This document shows positions 27,155 through 36,377 of a DNA stretch of 64,000 nt, piece after piece; position 1 is the first letter of the stretch; each line of letters begins with the position of its first letter. The translations under genes and the position numbers were made by a program. Where the stretch lies: the NCBI RefSeq assembly GCF_003633685.1, contig NZ_RBKT01000001.1:930001-994000 (forward strand), in the 5' to 3' direction. The notes beneath the pieces are model-generated. The model made no database searches. It was not told the origin of the DNA and worked only from the letters and a program-made list of their open reading frames with translations. This DNA is from Micromonospora pisi. Its GTDB lineage: Bacteria > Actinomycetota > Actinomycetes > Mycobacteriales > Micromonosporaceae.

Positions 27155-27430
27155 GACGAGCTCAAAGAGCCCCAGCGGACGCTCGTCGACACCCTCACCG
27201 CCGCCTGCCCACAGATGACCGCCCGGACCGGCTTCATACGCGACTTCGCCGTCCTCCTCACCCCCGCCCACGGCAACACCGAACTCCTCGCCACCTGGAT
27301 CGCCGACGTCAAGGCCACGGACCTGCCCCACCTGCGCACCTTCACCCGCGGACTCGGCCTCGACCGCGACGCCGTCAACGCCGCCCTGACCAGAGCCAGA
27401 CCGACCGGTGGGGTCAGGCGCTCCGCCTGA
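27155..27430 (+). mobile_element. Remnant of an ISL3-family transposase
   Basis: One open frame encodes QRTLVDTLTAACPQMTA, GFIRDFAVLLTPAHGNTELL, WIADVKATDLPHLRTFTRG and LDRDAVNAALT. This matches the region before the last catalytic residue in ISL3-type transposases. N-terminal DNA-binding and most catalytic parts are missing, and no terminal repeats were seen. It marks an old insertion next to the gene scraps at 25.2-26.3 kb. Confidence 0.65.
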
Positions 27431-27434
27431 CCCC
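27410..27434. terminator. Bidirectional terminator hairpin
   Basis: 10-bp arms GGGGTCAGGC and GCCTGACCCC with a 5-nt loop, just before the end of the dehydratase gene at 27445, so it can stop transcripts from both sides. Confidence 0.75.
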
Positions 27435-27444
27435 CGCAAGGTCG

Positions 27445-29172
27445 TCAGTGTGAGTGACGGGGTACGGCGCTGCCGCTGCCACCGACGAGGAAGTCCAGAT
27501 CCGCGCCCTTGTCGGCTTGCAGGACGTGTTCGCTGTACAGCCGTACCCATCCCCGGTCGGCCACCGGCGATGGTGGCTGCCAGGCGGCGCGGCGTTGGGC
27601 GAGTTCCGCGTCGTCGACCAGGAGTTCCAGGCACCGCGCCGGGACGTCGACGCGGACCAGGTCCCCGGTGCGCACCAGCGCGAGCGGGCCGCCCACGGAC
27701 GCCTCCGGGGCCACGTGCAGGATGCAGGTGCCGTACCCGGTGCCGCTCATGCGGGCGTCGGAGATCCGCACCATGTCCGTGATGCCGTCGGCGAGCAGCC
27801 GTCGTGGCATGGGCACGTTGCCCACTTCCGGAAAACCGGGGTAGCCGCGCGGCCCGGCGTTCCGGACCACGATCACCGTGTCGGAGGTGACGTCGAGGTC
27901 CGGATCGTCGGCGGCGACGACGTAGTCCTCGATCCGGTCGAAGACGAGCGCCGGTCCGGTGTGCTTGAGGAGATGCGCGGAGGCGGCGGAGACCTTCAGC
28001 ACAGCCCCGGACGGCGCGAGCGACCCGCGCAGCACCACGGTGCCCGAGCCGGCGGGCTGGAATGGCTCCGCCAGGGTGCCGATGACGTCCCGGTTCCAGC
28101 ACTGGGCACCGCTGATGTTGTCGGCCACGCTCTTCCCGCTGACGGTGACGTGGTCGAGGTGCAGCAGCGGGGCGATCTCCGCCATCACGGCCGGAACGCC
28201 GCCCGCGTAGGCGAAGTCCTCCATGAGGTACGCGCCGGACGGCATGAGGTTGGCAAGCATGGGCACGTCGGCGGTGAGTGTGTCGAAGTCCTCCAGTGAC
28301 AGGGGAACACCGAGGCGTCCGGCAATCGCGAGCAGGTGTACGACGGCATTGGTCGAACCGCCGATCGCGGCGTTGACCCGGATGGCGTTTTCGAACGCGT
28401 GCCTGGTGAGGACCGTGGACAGCCGCTGATCCTGTTCGACCATGGCTGTGATCCGACGTCCCGCGGCATGTGCGAGCGCGTACCTCCGGGAGTCGACCGC
28501 CGGCACGGCGGCGGCCCCCGGGAGTTGCACGCCCAGCGCCTCGGTGACACAGGCCATCGTGGAGGCGGTCCCCATGGTCATGCAGTGACCCCGGCTGCGG
28601 GACATGCCGACCTCCGCCTCCGCGCAGTCGGCGGCGCTCATCCGGCCCGCCCGCATCTCCTCGGTGAAGCGCCAGACGACGGTGCCCGAACCGATGTCCT
28701 GGCCGCGGAACTTGCCGTTGAGCATCGGGCCGCCGGTCATCATCAGAGTTGGTAGGTCGACGCTCGCCGCCCCCATCAGTAGGCCGGGAGTGGTCTTGTC
28801 GCAGCCGGAGAGCAAGACCACCCCGTCGAGCGGGTTGGCTCGGACCGACTCCTCCAATTCCATCGCCAGCAGGTTGCGGTAGAGCATGGTCGTGGGTCGC
28901 ATGAGGGGCTCGCCCAGGCTCATCGCGGAGAACTCCAGTGGCAGGCCCCCGCTCTCCCACACGCCCCGCTTCACCGATTCGGCCAGGTCTCTCAGGTGGG
29001 CGTTGCAGGGGGTCAGCTCCGACCAGGTGGTGGCAATGCCGATCACCGGGCGACCGTCGAAGACGTCGTCCGCGAACCCCTGGTTACGCATCCAGGACCG
29101 ATGGATGAATCCGTTGCGGCCCTCCGCACCGAACCACTGCCCGCTGCGCAGCGGTCGATTCGTCGTCGACAT
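27445..29172 (-). CDS. IlvD/Edd-family sugar-acid dehydratase
   Basis: 575 residues from ATG 29172 behind AGAGAGG; GTG 29178 two codons earlier is less well placed. Iron-sulfur ligands are at C56 (TPCNAHL), C124 (LSGCDKTTPG) and C197 (RGHCMTMGTASTMAC). The C-terminal swivel domain includes ISDARMSGTGYGTCILHVAPE, shown here as separate conserved pieces ISDARMSGT and CILHVAPE. The subgroup with this length and ending contains L-arabinonate, D-xylonate and related pentonate/hexonate dehydratases rather than the amino-acid enzyme. It is the last gene of a sugar ABC operon, 88 nt after the permease, which supports a sugar-acid role. Product would be a 2-keto-3-deoxy acid. Confidence 0.88.
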   Translation of the reverse strand: MSTTNRPLRSGQWFGAEGRNGFIHRSWMRNQGFADDVFDGRPVIGIATTWSELTPCNAHLRDLAESVKRGVWESGGLPLEFSAMSLGEPLMRPTTMLYRNLLAMELEESVRANPLDGVVLLSGCDKTTPGLLMGAASVDLPTLMMTGGPMLNGKFRGQDIGSGTVVWRFTEEMRAGRMSAADCAEAEVGMSRSRGHCMTMGTASTMACVTEALGVQLPGAAAVPAVDSRRYALAHAAGRRITAMVEQDQRLSTVLTRHAFENAIRVNAAIGGSTNAVVHLLAIAGRLGVPLSLEDFDTLTADVPMLANLMPSGAYLMEDFAYAGGVPAVMAEIAPLLHLDHVTVSGKSVADNISGAQCWNRDVIGTLAEPFQPAGSGTVVLRGSLAPSGAVLKVSAASAHLLKHTGPALVFDRIEDYVVAADDPDLDVTSDTVIVVRNAGPRGYPGFPEVGNVPMPRRLLADGITDMVRISDARMSGTGYGTCILHVAPEASVGGPLALVRTGDLVRVDVPARCLELLVDDAELAQRRAAWQPPSPVADRGWVRLYSEHVLQADKGADLDFLVGGSGSAVPRHSH

Positions 29173-29260
29173 CAGCACACCTCTCTGTCATCCGTCCGGC
29201 CGCACGGGTGCGCGGCGATCATTGAGCGGGTGGTGGTTTGGCTGGTGACACGAGCGCGAC

Positions 29261-30145
29261 CTACCTGACGCCTCCGACGGACAGCCCGCCGCGCCAGTGC
29301 CGTTGAAGACTGAAGAACGCGATGATCAGTGGGATCACGGACACGAGTGAGCCCAGAATGATGAGGCTCCACAGCGAGGTGGTTCCCGCGTTGTTCGCGG
29401 ACGCGATCCCCTGCCAGAGGCCGAGTCCGACGGTGACGGGGAAGAGCCGGTTGTCGGAGAGCATCGCCAGGGGCAGGAAGTAGTTGTTCCAGGACGCCAC
29501 GGCGGACAGGAGCAGCACGGTGACCACCGCGGGGCGCATCAGTGGGAGGGCGATCTGGAGGAACGTGCGCACCTCCCCCGCGCCGTCGACCCGCGCCGCG
29601 TCCAGGAGTTCGTCGGAGACGGCGTCGCGCGCGTACACGTGCATCAGGTAGACGCCGAACGGATTGAGCAGCGACGGGAGGATCACCGCCCAGACCGTGT
29701 TCGTCAGGCCGAGCCGGGAGAACATGATGAAGGTCGGGATGACCAGGGCGGTGGCGGGCACCATCAACGCGCCGAGCACCACGGCGAAGCTGAAGCGCCG
29801 GGCTGCGAAACGGTACTTGGCGAACCCGTAGCCGGCCATGACCGCCAGCACCGTGGCGCCGATGCCGCCGGCGAGCGCGTACAACGTGGAGTTGAGGATC
29901 CACCGGAGGTAGATGCCCCCGTCGTAGGTGAAGAGCTGCCTGAGGTTCCCGAGGTAGTCGATCTGGTCGGAGAACCACAGAGTGTTGCCGCCGCCGAACA
30001 GGCCCGGTGCGTCCTTGGAGCTGTTGACGATGACCCACCAGAAGGGCACGAGGAAATAGATCACCAGGAAGCCGAGAAGAATTTGCAGAGGGAGGAAGCG
30101 TTGCGGTCGGCGGGAGCCAGCCCGGGCGCTCGTGCGGTCGGTCAT
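29261..30145 (-). CDS. Carbohydrate ABC transporter permease (MalG type)
   Basis: 294 residues from ATG 30145, overlapping the stop of the upstream permease (TGATG). The EAA loop reads DELLDAARVDGAGEVRTFLQ. Six membrane segments; the C-terminus ends RHWRGGLSVGGVR, which is typical of this family. Partner of the gene at 30145-31086. Confidence 0.94.
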   Translation of the reverse strand: MTDRTSARAGSRRPQRFLPLQILLGFLVIYFLVPFWWVIVNSSKDAPGLFGGGNTLWFSDQIDYLGNLRQLFTYDGGIYLRWILNSTLYALAGGIGATVLAVMAGYGFAKYRFAARRFSFAVVLGALMVPATALVIPTFIMFSRLGLTNTVWAVILPSLLNPFGVYLMHVYARDAVSDELLDAARVDGAGEVRTFLQIALPLMRPAVVTVLLLSAVASWNNYFLPLAMLSDNRLFPVTVGLGLWQGIASANNAGTTSLWSLIILGSLVSVIPLIIAFFSLQRHWRGGLSVGGVR

Positions 30146-31086
30146 CAGAGGAAGCTCCTCCGCTTGCGGGTGAAGAACAGGAATGCGTACACGCAGATGA
30201 ACACGACTCCGCCGAGGGCGAACGAGATCGCGGACCCGTAGTTGAAGTTGGCGAGCGAGAACGCCTGCTGGTACGCGTACATGTTGGGGGTGAAGTCCGC
30301 CCCGATCGTGCCCGCGGCGAGGTATCGCAGGATCTGCGGTTCGTTGAAGAACTGCAGGGTGCCGATGAGCGAGAAGACCAGGATCAGGATCAGCGCGGGC
30401 GCGATCAGCGGGATTTTGATCCGCAGCGCGATCTGCCATCGTCCGGCGCCGTCCATCCGGGCGGCCTCGTAGAGCGTCGGGTCGACTCCCTGCAACGCCG
30501 CGTACAGGATAATCATGTAGTAGCCGGCCCACTGCCAGGTGACGATGTTGAGCAGGCCGTAGAAGATCAGGTTGCTGCTCAGGAAATCGGGGGCGGAGGC
30601 GCCGAACAGCCCGAAGATGTCGGTGAGCGGGCCGAAGCCCTTGCTGTAGAGGAACCCCCACATCACAGCCCCGATGACGGTGGGGATCGCGTAGGGAAGA
30701 AAGATCATGAGGCGGGAGAATCGGGCGAACAGGTTGGTCACCGCGTCCAGGATGAGGGCCATCGTGAGCGCGATGACGATCTGCAGCGGGATGGCGACGA
30801 GCGAGAAGCGGATGACGAACCACGCCCCGGACAGGAAGCTCGGGTCCGTGAACGCCTTCACGTAGTTGTCGAAGAGGACGAAGCTGGTGCCGCCGATCAG
30901 CTTCTTCTGGAAAAGACTGAGATACAGCGCGTATGCCAACGGCGCGATGAGGAACGCCAGGAAGACGACCCCGAATGGCCCGACGAAGAGCCACCCCATC
31001 AGGTGCTCGCGGAGGTGCACCTTGCCACGGATCTTGCGCGTCTCATTGCGAGCACGCGGTGTGCGCTTCTCGGTCAGGAGTGTCAT
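30145..31086 (-). CDS. Carbohydrate ABC transporter permease (MalF type)
   Basis: 313 residues from ATG 31086 with GGAGA five bases upstream; the frame is open further upstream, but those codons overlap the end of the binding-protein gene region and lack a ribosome site. Membrane segments begin at LMGWLFVGPFGVVFLAFLIA, and the EAA loop is PTLYEAARMDGAGRWQIALR. Located between the binding protein and the MalG-type permease. Confidence 0.94.
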   Translation of the reverse strand: MTLLTEKRTPRARNETRKIRGKVHLREHLMGWLFVGPFGVVFLAFLIAPLAYALYLSLFQKKLIGGTSFVLFDNYVKAFTDPSFLSGAWFVIRFSLVAIPLQIVIALTMALILDAVTNLFARFSRLMIFLPYAIPTVIGAVMWGFLYSKGFGPLTDIFGLFGASAPDFLSSNLIFYGLLNIVTWQWAGYYMIILYAALQGVDPTLYEAARMDGAGRWQIALRIKIPLIAPALILILVFSLIGTLQFFNEPQILRYLAAGTIGADFTPNMYAYQQAFSLANFNYGSAISFALGGVVFICVYAFLFFTRKRRSFL

Positions 31087-31162
31087 CTTGGTCTCCGGGA
31101 CGTGGACGCTGAGGGTCGAGGGTGGGCCGGCCGCTCGGTGCGGGCGCGGCCCACCCATCCGG

Positions 31163-32503
31163 TCACTGAACGGTGAATCCCTGTTCCTTGGCGTACTTCG
31201 CCACGTCCTCCTGGAGCCGGTCGGCAGCCTGCGAACCACTGACGGAGCCCTTGATGATCTCGCTGACCTGCTTCGTCATGGCGTCGAGGTAGTACTGACC
31301 GAAGGGGCTGTAGGCGACGCCCTTGTAGGCGTTCGCGGCGGGGACGTAGACCTCCTTGTTCGCCTGCTGCCCGTTGAAGAACGCCACCTTCAGGTCGACG
31401 AACTTGGGGTCGTTGAGCGCCGTGAGGTTCAGCGGGAAGATGATCTGGTTGGTCCAGCCGTCGGTGAGCGACTCGTTGTCGGCGTAGAGCCCGTAGGCAA
31501 CCTTTGCCGCAAGCTCCGGCTTCTTCGCCTGTTTGGTCACCGAGAAGGCCGACCCGCCCCAGTTCACCTGCACCGGGTTGGATGGATCCCACTGCGGCAG
31601 CGGCGCCACCGCGAACTTGCCGGTGTCCTGGCCCTTGCCGACGCCCGCGCCGGTGAGGTAGCCGGGCGCCCACGCCGCCGAGATGTACGTCGCGTAGTTC
31701 CCGTTGATCACGCCGGAGATGTACTCCGGGGTGAACTGGTCCTGCGTCCCGACCAGACCCTTGCGCGCGAGTCCGCCCCAGTAGTCCAGCACGTCCTTGG
31801 ACGCCTGGTCGTTGAGCTTCACGCCGATCGATTTCGGCTGCGCCGGATCGTAGGTGAACGGAGTGGCGCCTTTCTGGATCTGCAGCGCCATCGTGAGCGC
31901 CGGGACGTTCGCGCCGAGGTCCCCGAAGAGCGGGCCGCCGGCGTCCTTCACCTTCTGCGCGGCCTGCTCGTACTCGGCCCAGGTCTTCGGCGGCGTGATG
32001 GCGTACTTGTCGAAGATGTCCTTCCGGTAGATCATGCCTACCGGCCCGCCGTCGACCGGGACGCCGTAGATCGCGTCGCCCACCGACACGTCCTTCCAGG
32101 CGCCCTCGCCATAGTTGGCCTTGACCGCGTCGAAGCCGTACTTCCTGATGTCGACGAGTGCACCCTGGATCTGGAAGGTCGGGATCCGGTCCATCTCGAC
32201 CATGATCACGTCGGGCGCGCCGGTGCCCGCCGAAATGGCCGTCTGGAACTTGTCGTACTCGTCGCTGCCCTGTCCCACATTGGTCCAGCAGACCTGCACC
32301 TCGTCGTTCTGCTTGTTGAAGTTGTCGACGACGAGCTGTGTGTTGGGGTACCAGCCCCACATCGTCACGACCGGCAGGTTCTGCTTGGTGATGGTGTTCG
32401 TGCAGTTGCTCGCGTCGCTTCCGCCCTCGTCGGAGGAGCAGGCGACGAGGGCACTCCCGGCCGCGAGCATGGCTACGGTGGCAAGTATTCGTCTTCTCTT
32501 CAT
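31163..32503 (-). CDS. Extracellular sugar-binding lipoprotein
   Basis: 446 residues from ATG 32503 with GAAGGG eight bases upstream. The lipoprotein signal is MKRRRILATVAMLAAGSALV followed by AC, with lipobox LVAC. CUT1 binding-protein features include GWYPNTQLVVDNFNKQND, APDVIMVEMDRIP and GMIYRKDIFDKYAITPP. It starts the transporter part of the operon, 104 nt after the tandem esterase, separated from it by a hairpin. Confidence 0.93.
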   Translation of the reverse strand: MKRRRILATVAMLAAGSALVACSSDEGGSDASNCTNTITKQNLPVVTMWGWYPNTQLVVDNFNKQNDEVQVCWTNVGQGSDEYDKFQTAISAGTGAPDVIMVEMDRIPTFQIQGALVDIRKYGFDAVKANYGEGAWKDVSVGDAIYGVPVDGGPVGMIYRKDIFDKYAITPPKTWAEYEQAAQKVKDAGGPLFGDLGANVPALTMALQIQKGATPFTYDPAQPKSIGVKLNDQASKDVLDYWGGLARKGLVGTQDQFTPEYISGVINGNYATYISAAWAPGYLTGAGVGKGQDTGKFAVAPLPQWDPSNPVQVNWGGSAFSVTKQAKKPELAAKVAYGLYADNESLTDGWTNQIIFPLNLTALNDPKFVDLKVAFFNGQQANKEVYVPAANAYKGVAYSPFGQYYLDAMTKQVSEIIKGSVSGSQAADRLQEDVAKYAKEQGFTVQ

Positions 32504-32556
32504 TGCGACGGTTCCCTTCGGGGATCGCGGTGCACAGGCATCCATGCGCTGGCGGG

Positions 32557-32591
32557 CGCCACCGGGGCAGGAAGCCCTGCTCCCGGTGGCG
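32557..32591. terminator. Hairpin between esterase and transporter genes
   Basis: Arms CGCCACCGGG (32557-32566) and CCCGGTGGCG (32582-32591), extended by GCAG/CTGC inside. It may end the esterase message or lower read-through into the transporter genes. Confidence 0.65.
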
Positions 32592-32607
32592 TCGCCTGGA
32601 CAGGCTC

Positions 32608-34788
32608 CTAGCGCTTGAACAGCCGCGGCGCCAGGTCGATGAGGTTCTTCTGCCACACGTCCCAGCCGTGCGGCCCGGGGGTGACCCCGTCGAACTCGTA
32701 GCGAATACCGAGGTTGTTCAATGTGGTCAGCGACGCCATGAAACTCGGGTACACGAAGTCGGTCTGGTCGCCGACGTACAGGCGCAGCATCCTGGTCCCG
32801 TTGTTGATCGCCTCCACGTCGACGCCGGCGCCGCTGCCGAACCCGGCCGAGAGGGCCGCGACGTAGGCGAACTCGCCCGGGTACGCCCGGAGCACTCCCA
32901 GCGCCTGCCCACCGCCCATCGACAGGCCGGCGAGCGCCTGCTGGGACGGGTCGCTGGAGATGTTGTAGCGGGCACGGGCCGTCGGGACGATGTTCTCCAG
33001 CAACTCCTTGTTGAAGTTTGACGAGTTGCCGTTGCCCATCACGACGACCATGGGCGTGAGGTCGCCGTCGAGGAACTGATGGTCGAGGATCTGTTTGGCG
33101 CGTCCCATCTCGACCCAGTCCGTGTAGTTCTGACCGCTACCGTGCTGGAGATAGAGGACGGGGTACGGCTGGGCGCGGCCCGGGTCGTAGCCGGGTGGAG
33201 TCCACACCAGCGCCGTGCGGTCCTGGCCGGCCACGGTGCTCGGATAGGTCATGCTCTCGACCGTCCCGCCCCGGCCGGCGGGCACATCCGACAGCAGGCG
33301 GGCGCCCGGTCCCGGGATGAGGAAGGTGCTCCACATCGGCTCGGAGGTCACCTTCGTCGGGTTCGAGCTGTCCTTGACCGCGACCCGGTCGACGATCAGA
33401 CGGTAGTAGTAGAACCACGGCTTCAGCGGACCCACGGTCGCTCGCCACCGGTCGCCGTCGCGGGTCAGTGGCACGCGCAGCCAACTGCCGCCCGGCGCCC
33501 AGTTCGCCCACACCGTGACGTGCTGAGCATCCTTGAAGTCCGTGGTGGTCTCGAAGGTGACGAACCCGTCCTCGCTGAGGAAGGGCGTCGGCGTGGTGCC
33601 CGCCGGCGGCGTGGTGAACTCCCCCTTCAACTGTCGATGACCCGGGCTCGGCCCGTGGTCCGACACGTGCCGGAACAGCCGCGGCACGAAGTCGACGAGG
33701 TTCTCCTGCCAGGTGTCCCAGTTCGCACCGCCGTCCGGGTTGACCCCGTCGAACTCGAACCTGACATCGGCCCGACCCAACGCCTTCGTCAGCCGGTAGG
33801 TGACATTGTGCGCGGGATCGGTCACGTTGCCCGTGTAGAGACGCAGCAACTCGACGCTGCGGTTGATCGCCTTGGCGTTCTTCCGGTCGACGTCCGGGAC
33901 CGACTGGCCCGAGAACCAGCCGACGTAGCCGAACTGACCCGGCTCGACCAGCGCTGCCCTTACCGCCAGCGTTGCGCCGTCGGACACGCCCGCGATCGCC
34001 TGGTTCGCCGGATCGCGAAGGACCCGGTAGCTGTCGGCGACCGCCTTCCGGAGGTCCTTCAGCTCCGTGTCGTCCGAGCCGTTGGCATCGTTGATCACGA
34101 CCACCATCGGCCTCATGGCTCCCTCGGCCGAGAGGTTGTCGAGGATCTGTTTGGATCGACCGAGATCGAGCCAGTCGGTGCCGGCTGCACCGTCACCCGA
34201 CTGGAGGTAGAGCGCCGGGTAACCCTTCGGACCCTTCGCCGTGTATCCCGGTGGTGTCCAGACCAGGGCCGATCGCTGCCCGTTCCTGGTCCGGTAGGTC
34301 AGCGTCTCGATCTTGCCGCCGGTGCCGGGTGGTGCGTCCGTCAGCCAACGTGCCGAGTCACCCGCGACGAGGAACGTGCTCCAGAGTGGGTTGGACGCCA
34401 CACTGGTGCTGTTCGTCGGATCCTTGAGGCTCTTCGTGTCGTCGGCGGTGAGCTGGTAGTGGTACAGCCCGGGCTCGAGTGCGCCGAGAACGCCCGACCA
34501 CACGTCACCACGGCGGGTGAGTCCGAACTCCGACCAGGCCGAGGATGGACCGAAGTTACCCTCGACGACGACCTGCGACACCGCGCCCAGGTGCTCCTGG
34601 ACGTACGCGGCAGGGACGGTGAACGAGGCGTAGCGGTCCTGGGAGACGGCCAGCCACGGCGTGTCCGCGGCCGCCGGTTGCGGTGCGAGCAGAACCGCCG
34701 CGACTGCGATGACTCCGGTGGTGAACGCCGCCGAGAGCCGGCGCACGCCCAGACGGCGTAAGCGCCCATGGTACGGTTCAGTTGTCAC
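32608..34788 (-). CDS. Secreted tandem esterase with two CE1/esterase-D domains
   Basis: 726 residues from GTG 34788, with AGGAG six bases upstream. A signal peptide ends at about residue 40 (PQPAAADTP). The protein is an internal duplication: each half has an early-set beta-sandwich (SQDRYASFTVPAAYVQ and SEDGFVTFETTTDF) followed by an alpha/beta-hydrolase. The second half has the elbow LAGLSMGGGQ and the histidine segment TPGPHGWDVWQKNL. The first half has AIAGVSDGATL but reads NPDGGANWDTWQENL where the histidine should be, so it is probably inactive. The family removes feruloyl or acetyl groups from plant polysaccharides. It lies downstream of a LacI gene on the same strand. Confidence 0.88.
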   Translation of the reverse strand: MTTEPYHGRLRRLGVRRLSAAFTTGVIAVAAVLLAPQPAAADTPWLAVSQDRYASFTVPAAYVQEHLGAVSQVVVEGNFGPSSAWSEFGLTRRGDVWSGVLGALEPGLYHYQLTADDTKSLKDPTNSTSVASNPLWSTFLVAGDSARWLTDAPPGTGGKIETLTYRTRNGQRSALVWTPPGYTAKGPKGYPALYLQSGDGAAGTDWLDLGRSKQILDNLSAEGAMRPMVVVINDANGSDDTELKDLRKAVADSYRVLRDPANQAIAGVSDGATLAVRAALVEPGQFGYVGWFSGQSVPDVDRKNAKAINRSVELLRLYTGNVTDPAHNVTYRLTKALGRADVRFEFDGVNPDGGANWDTWQENLVDFVPRLFRHVSDHGPSPGHRQLKGEFTTPPAGTTPTPFLSEDGFVTFETTTDFKDAQHVTVWANWAPGGSWLRVPLTRDGDRWRATVGPLKPWFYYYRLIVDRVAVKDSSNPTKVTSEPMWSTFLIPGPGARLLSDVPAGRGGTVESMTYPSTVAGQDRTALVWTPPGYDPGRAQPYPVLYLQHGSGQNYTDWVEMGRAKQILDHQFLDGDLTPMVVVMGNGNSSNFNKELLENIVPTARARYNISSDPSQQALAGLSMGGGQALGVLRAYPGEFAYVAALSAGFGSGAGVDVEAINNGTRMLRLYVGDQTDFVYPSFMASLTTLNNLGIRYEFDGVTPGPHGWDVWQKNLIDLAPRLFKR

Positions 34789-34972
34789 GCTCCACTCCTT
34801 TCTGTGCCGGCAGCGGATGCGACCCGTCTGACCGGCTCGACTCACTGGTGGATCTAGCCGTGGGCTTGCGTCGACACCTCCTTCACGGTCATGCCAGGGA
34901 CCCACCCGGCGTGATCGCTCGGTGCGGTGCGGTGTCCGGCGTGGCCGGGGCGGTCTCGTCGGCGGACGCACA

Positions 34973-35995
34973 TCACGGTTGTCCCGTGCTCTTCGGTGGC
35001 GCGGTCGAGCTTCGCACCACGAGGCTGGTCGGAAGCACTATCTGGCGCGGCCCCTCCCACTCGCCGGTCACCAGGGACTTCAGCATGCGAGCGGCTTCGT
35101 ATCCCAGCTGGTACATCGACTGGTCCACGGTGGTCAGGCCCGGCTCCGTCAACGCCGACTCCGGGATGTTGTCGAACCCGACGACGGACAGGTCCGCGGG
35201 GACGGAGACCCCCAGCTCCCTGGCGACCTCCAGAACCTTGAGGGCCATCCCGTCGCTCGCCGCGAAGATCGCCGTCGGCGGGTCCGCCTGTTGCAAGAGG
35301 GCACGTGCCAACGGGACTGCCGACTCGGGGTTGAAATCCCCTCGGCCGATCAACGTCGGGTCGACCGGGACGCCAGCGTCGGTCAGCGCCGCACGGTATC
35401 CCTCCTCTCGGGACCAGGCCGCCACCAGACTGGACCGGCCCGCGATGAACCCGATGCGCCGATGGCCCAGGCCGAGCAGGTGCTCGACCGCGGTGGTGGC
35501 GCCCGCGAAGTTGTCGGCCGTCACCGAGGGCGCCGTCGAGCCCCTCGCCGGGTCGATGGCCACGACCGGCGTACGGCTCCGCACCTCACCCCAGGGCGTG
35601 ACCACGATGCACCCGTCGGTGAGGGTGCCCGACAGGCGGGTCAGGTGCCGCTGCTCCCAGCCCTCCGAATACGACCCGTAGAGGTCACTGTTGGCGTAGA
35701 TGATCAGGTCGAAGCCCGAGCGACTCAACGCCTTCATCACCCCCTTGAGCACCTCCGCCGTATACGACTGGAAGCTGTGCGTCACGAGACCCAGGACATT
35801 CGTGCGGCTGCGCCGGAGGCTCGTGGCGACCAGACTCGACTCGTAGCCGAGCTGCTCGATGGCGGAACGGACATGGGCCATCGTGCTGGCGCTGACGCCG
35901 TAATGCCCGTTGACCACGCGCGAGACAGTGGCGGTGGAAACACCGGCGACTCGAGCAACATCACTCATTGTTACCGGCACATTGACCTCGGTCAT
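34973..35995 (-). CDS. LacI/GalR-family transcriptional repressor
   Basis: 340 residues from ATG 35995 (GGGAG upstream); an ATG at 36016 seven codons earlier has no ribosome site. The DNA-binding helix-turn-helix is MSDVARVAGVSTATVSRVVN at about residues 10-29, with the hinge SLVATSLRRSRTNVLGLV. The effector domain follows, ending PTSLVVRSSTAPP. A motif before its own start, GTTATCGGTTACGTTTCC, is very close to the one between the GH3 and GH51 genes. The protein probably represses itself and those genes, and perhaps the tandem-esterase/ABC/dehydratase operon downstream, although no clear copy of the motif was found before the esterase. Confidence 0.93.
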   Translation of the reverse strand: MTEVNVPVTMSDVARVAGVSTATVSRVVNGHYGVSASTMAHVRSAIEQLGYESSLVATSLRRSRTNVLGLVTHSFQSYTAEVLKGVMKALSRSGFDLIIYANSDLYGSYSEGWEQRHLTRLSGTLTDGCIVVTPWGEVRSRTPVVAIDPARGSTAPSVTADNFAGATTAVEHLLGLGHRRIGFIAGRSSLVAAWSREEGYRAALTDAGVPVDPTLIGRGDFNPESAVPLARALLQQADPPTAIFAASDGMALKVLEVARELGVSVPADLSVVGFDNIPESALTEPGLTTVDQSMYQLGYEAARMLKSLVTGEWEGPRQIVLPTSLVVRSSTAPPKSTGQP

Positions 35996-36018
35996 GCCAC
36001 TCCCTCTGGACTGCAATC

Positions 36019-36055
36019 GTTATCGGTTACGTTTCCAGGGTGTTACCAACGTAAC
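36019..36055. promoter_or_regulatory. Operator region of the LacI gene
   Basis: GTTATCGGTTACGTTTCC (36019-36036) matches 15 of 18 positions of GTAATCGGTAACGTTTAC at 38989-39006. In addition GTTACGTT (36026-36033) and AACGTAAC (36048-36055) form an 8-bp inverted repeat. The rest of 36056-36377 is lower in GC and shows no credible gene. Confidence 0.6.
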
Positions 36056-36377
36056 TGACAACTATTACGAACACAAGACTTTCTCATCCCTGCGCGGACC
36101 CGATAAGGCGTTCCTATCAGGACGCTTGCACGGGCATGGAGCATCACTCGGCGTCGCTGCGGGCACGTTAACAGCCATCGCTCTCGGTAGCCGATAGGAG
36201 AACGACGTTCGCTGCCGTGGTTCAACCCACTGACAACGAGCCGATACCGTCCGTCAGTCAATTCCGCAGCGGCGGTGGAGGAAACGATGGCGAGTAATGC
36301 GGCCGCCCGCTAACTCGTCTGTTCATCCCCACCCGGGCGCATATCGGGCCCACCCGTCGCACCCCCGCGCCGCCGAC

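Noticed and set aside
36287-36313. Eight-codon reading frame behind GGAGG (ATG to TAA)
   Set aside because: A good ribosome site, but too short and isolated to claim a peptide or attenuator without conservation data.
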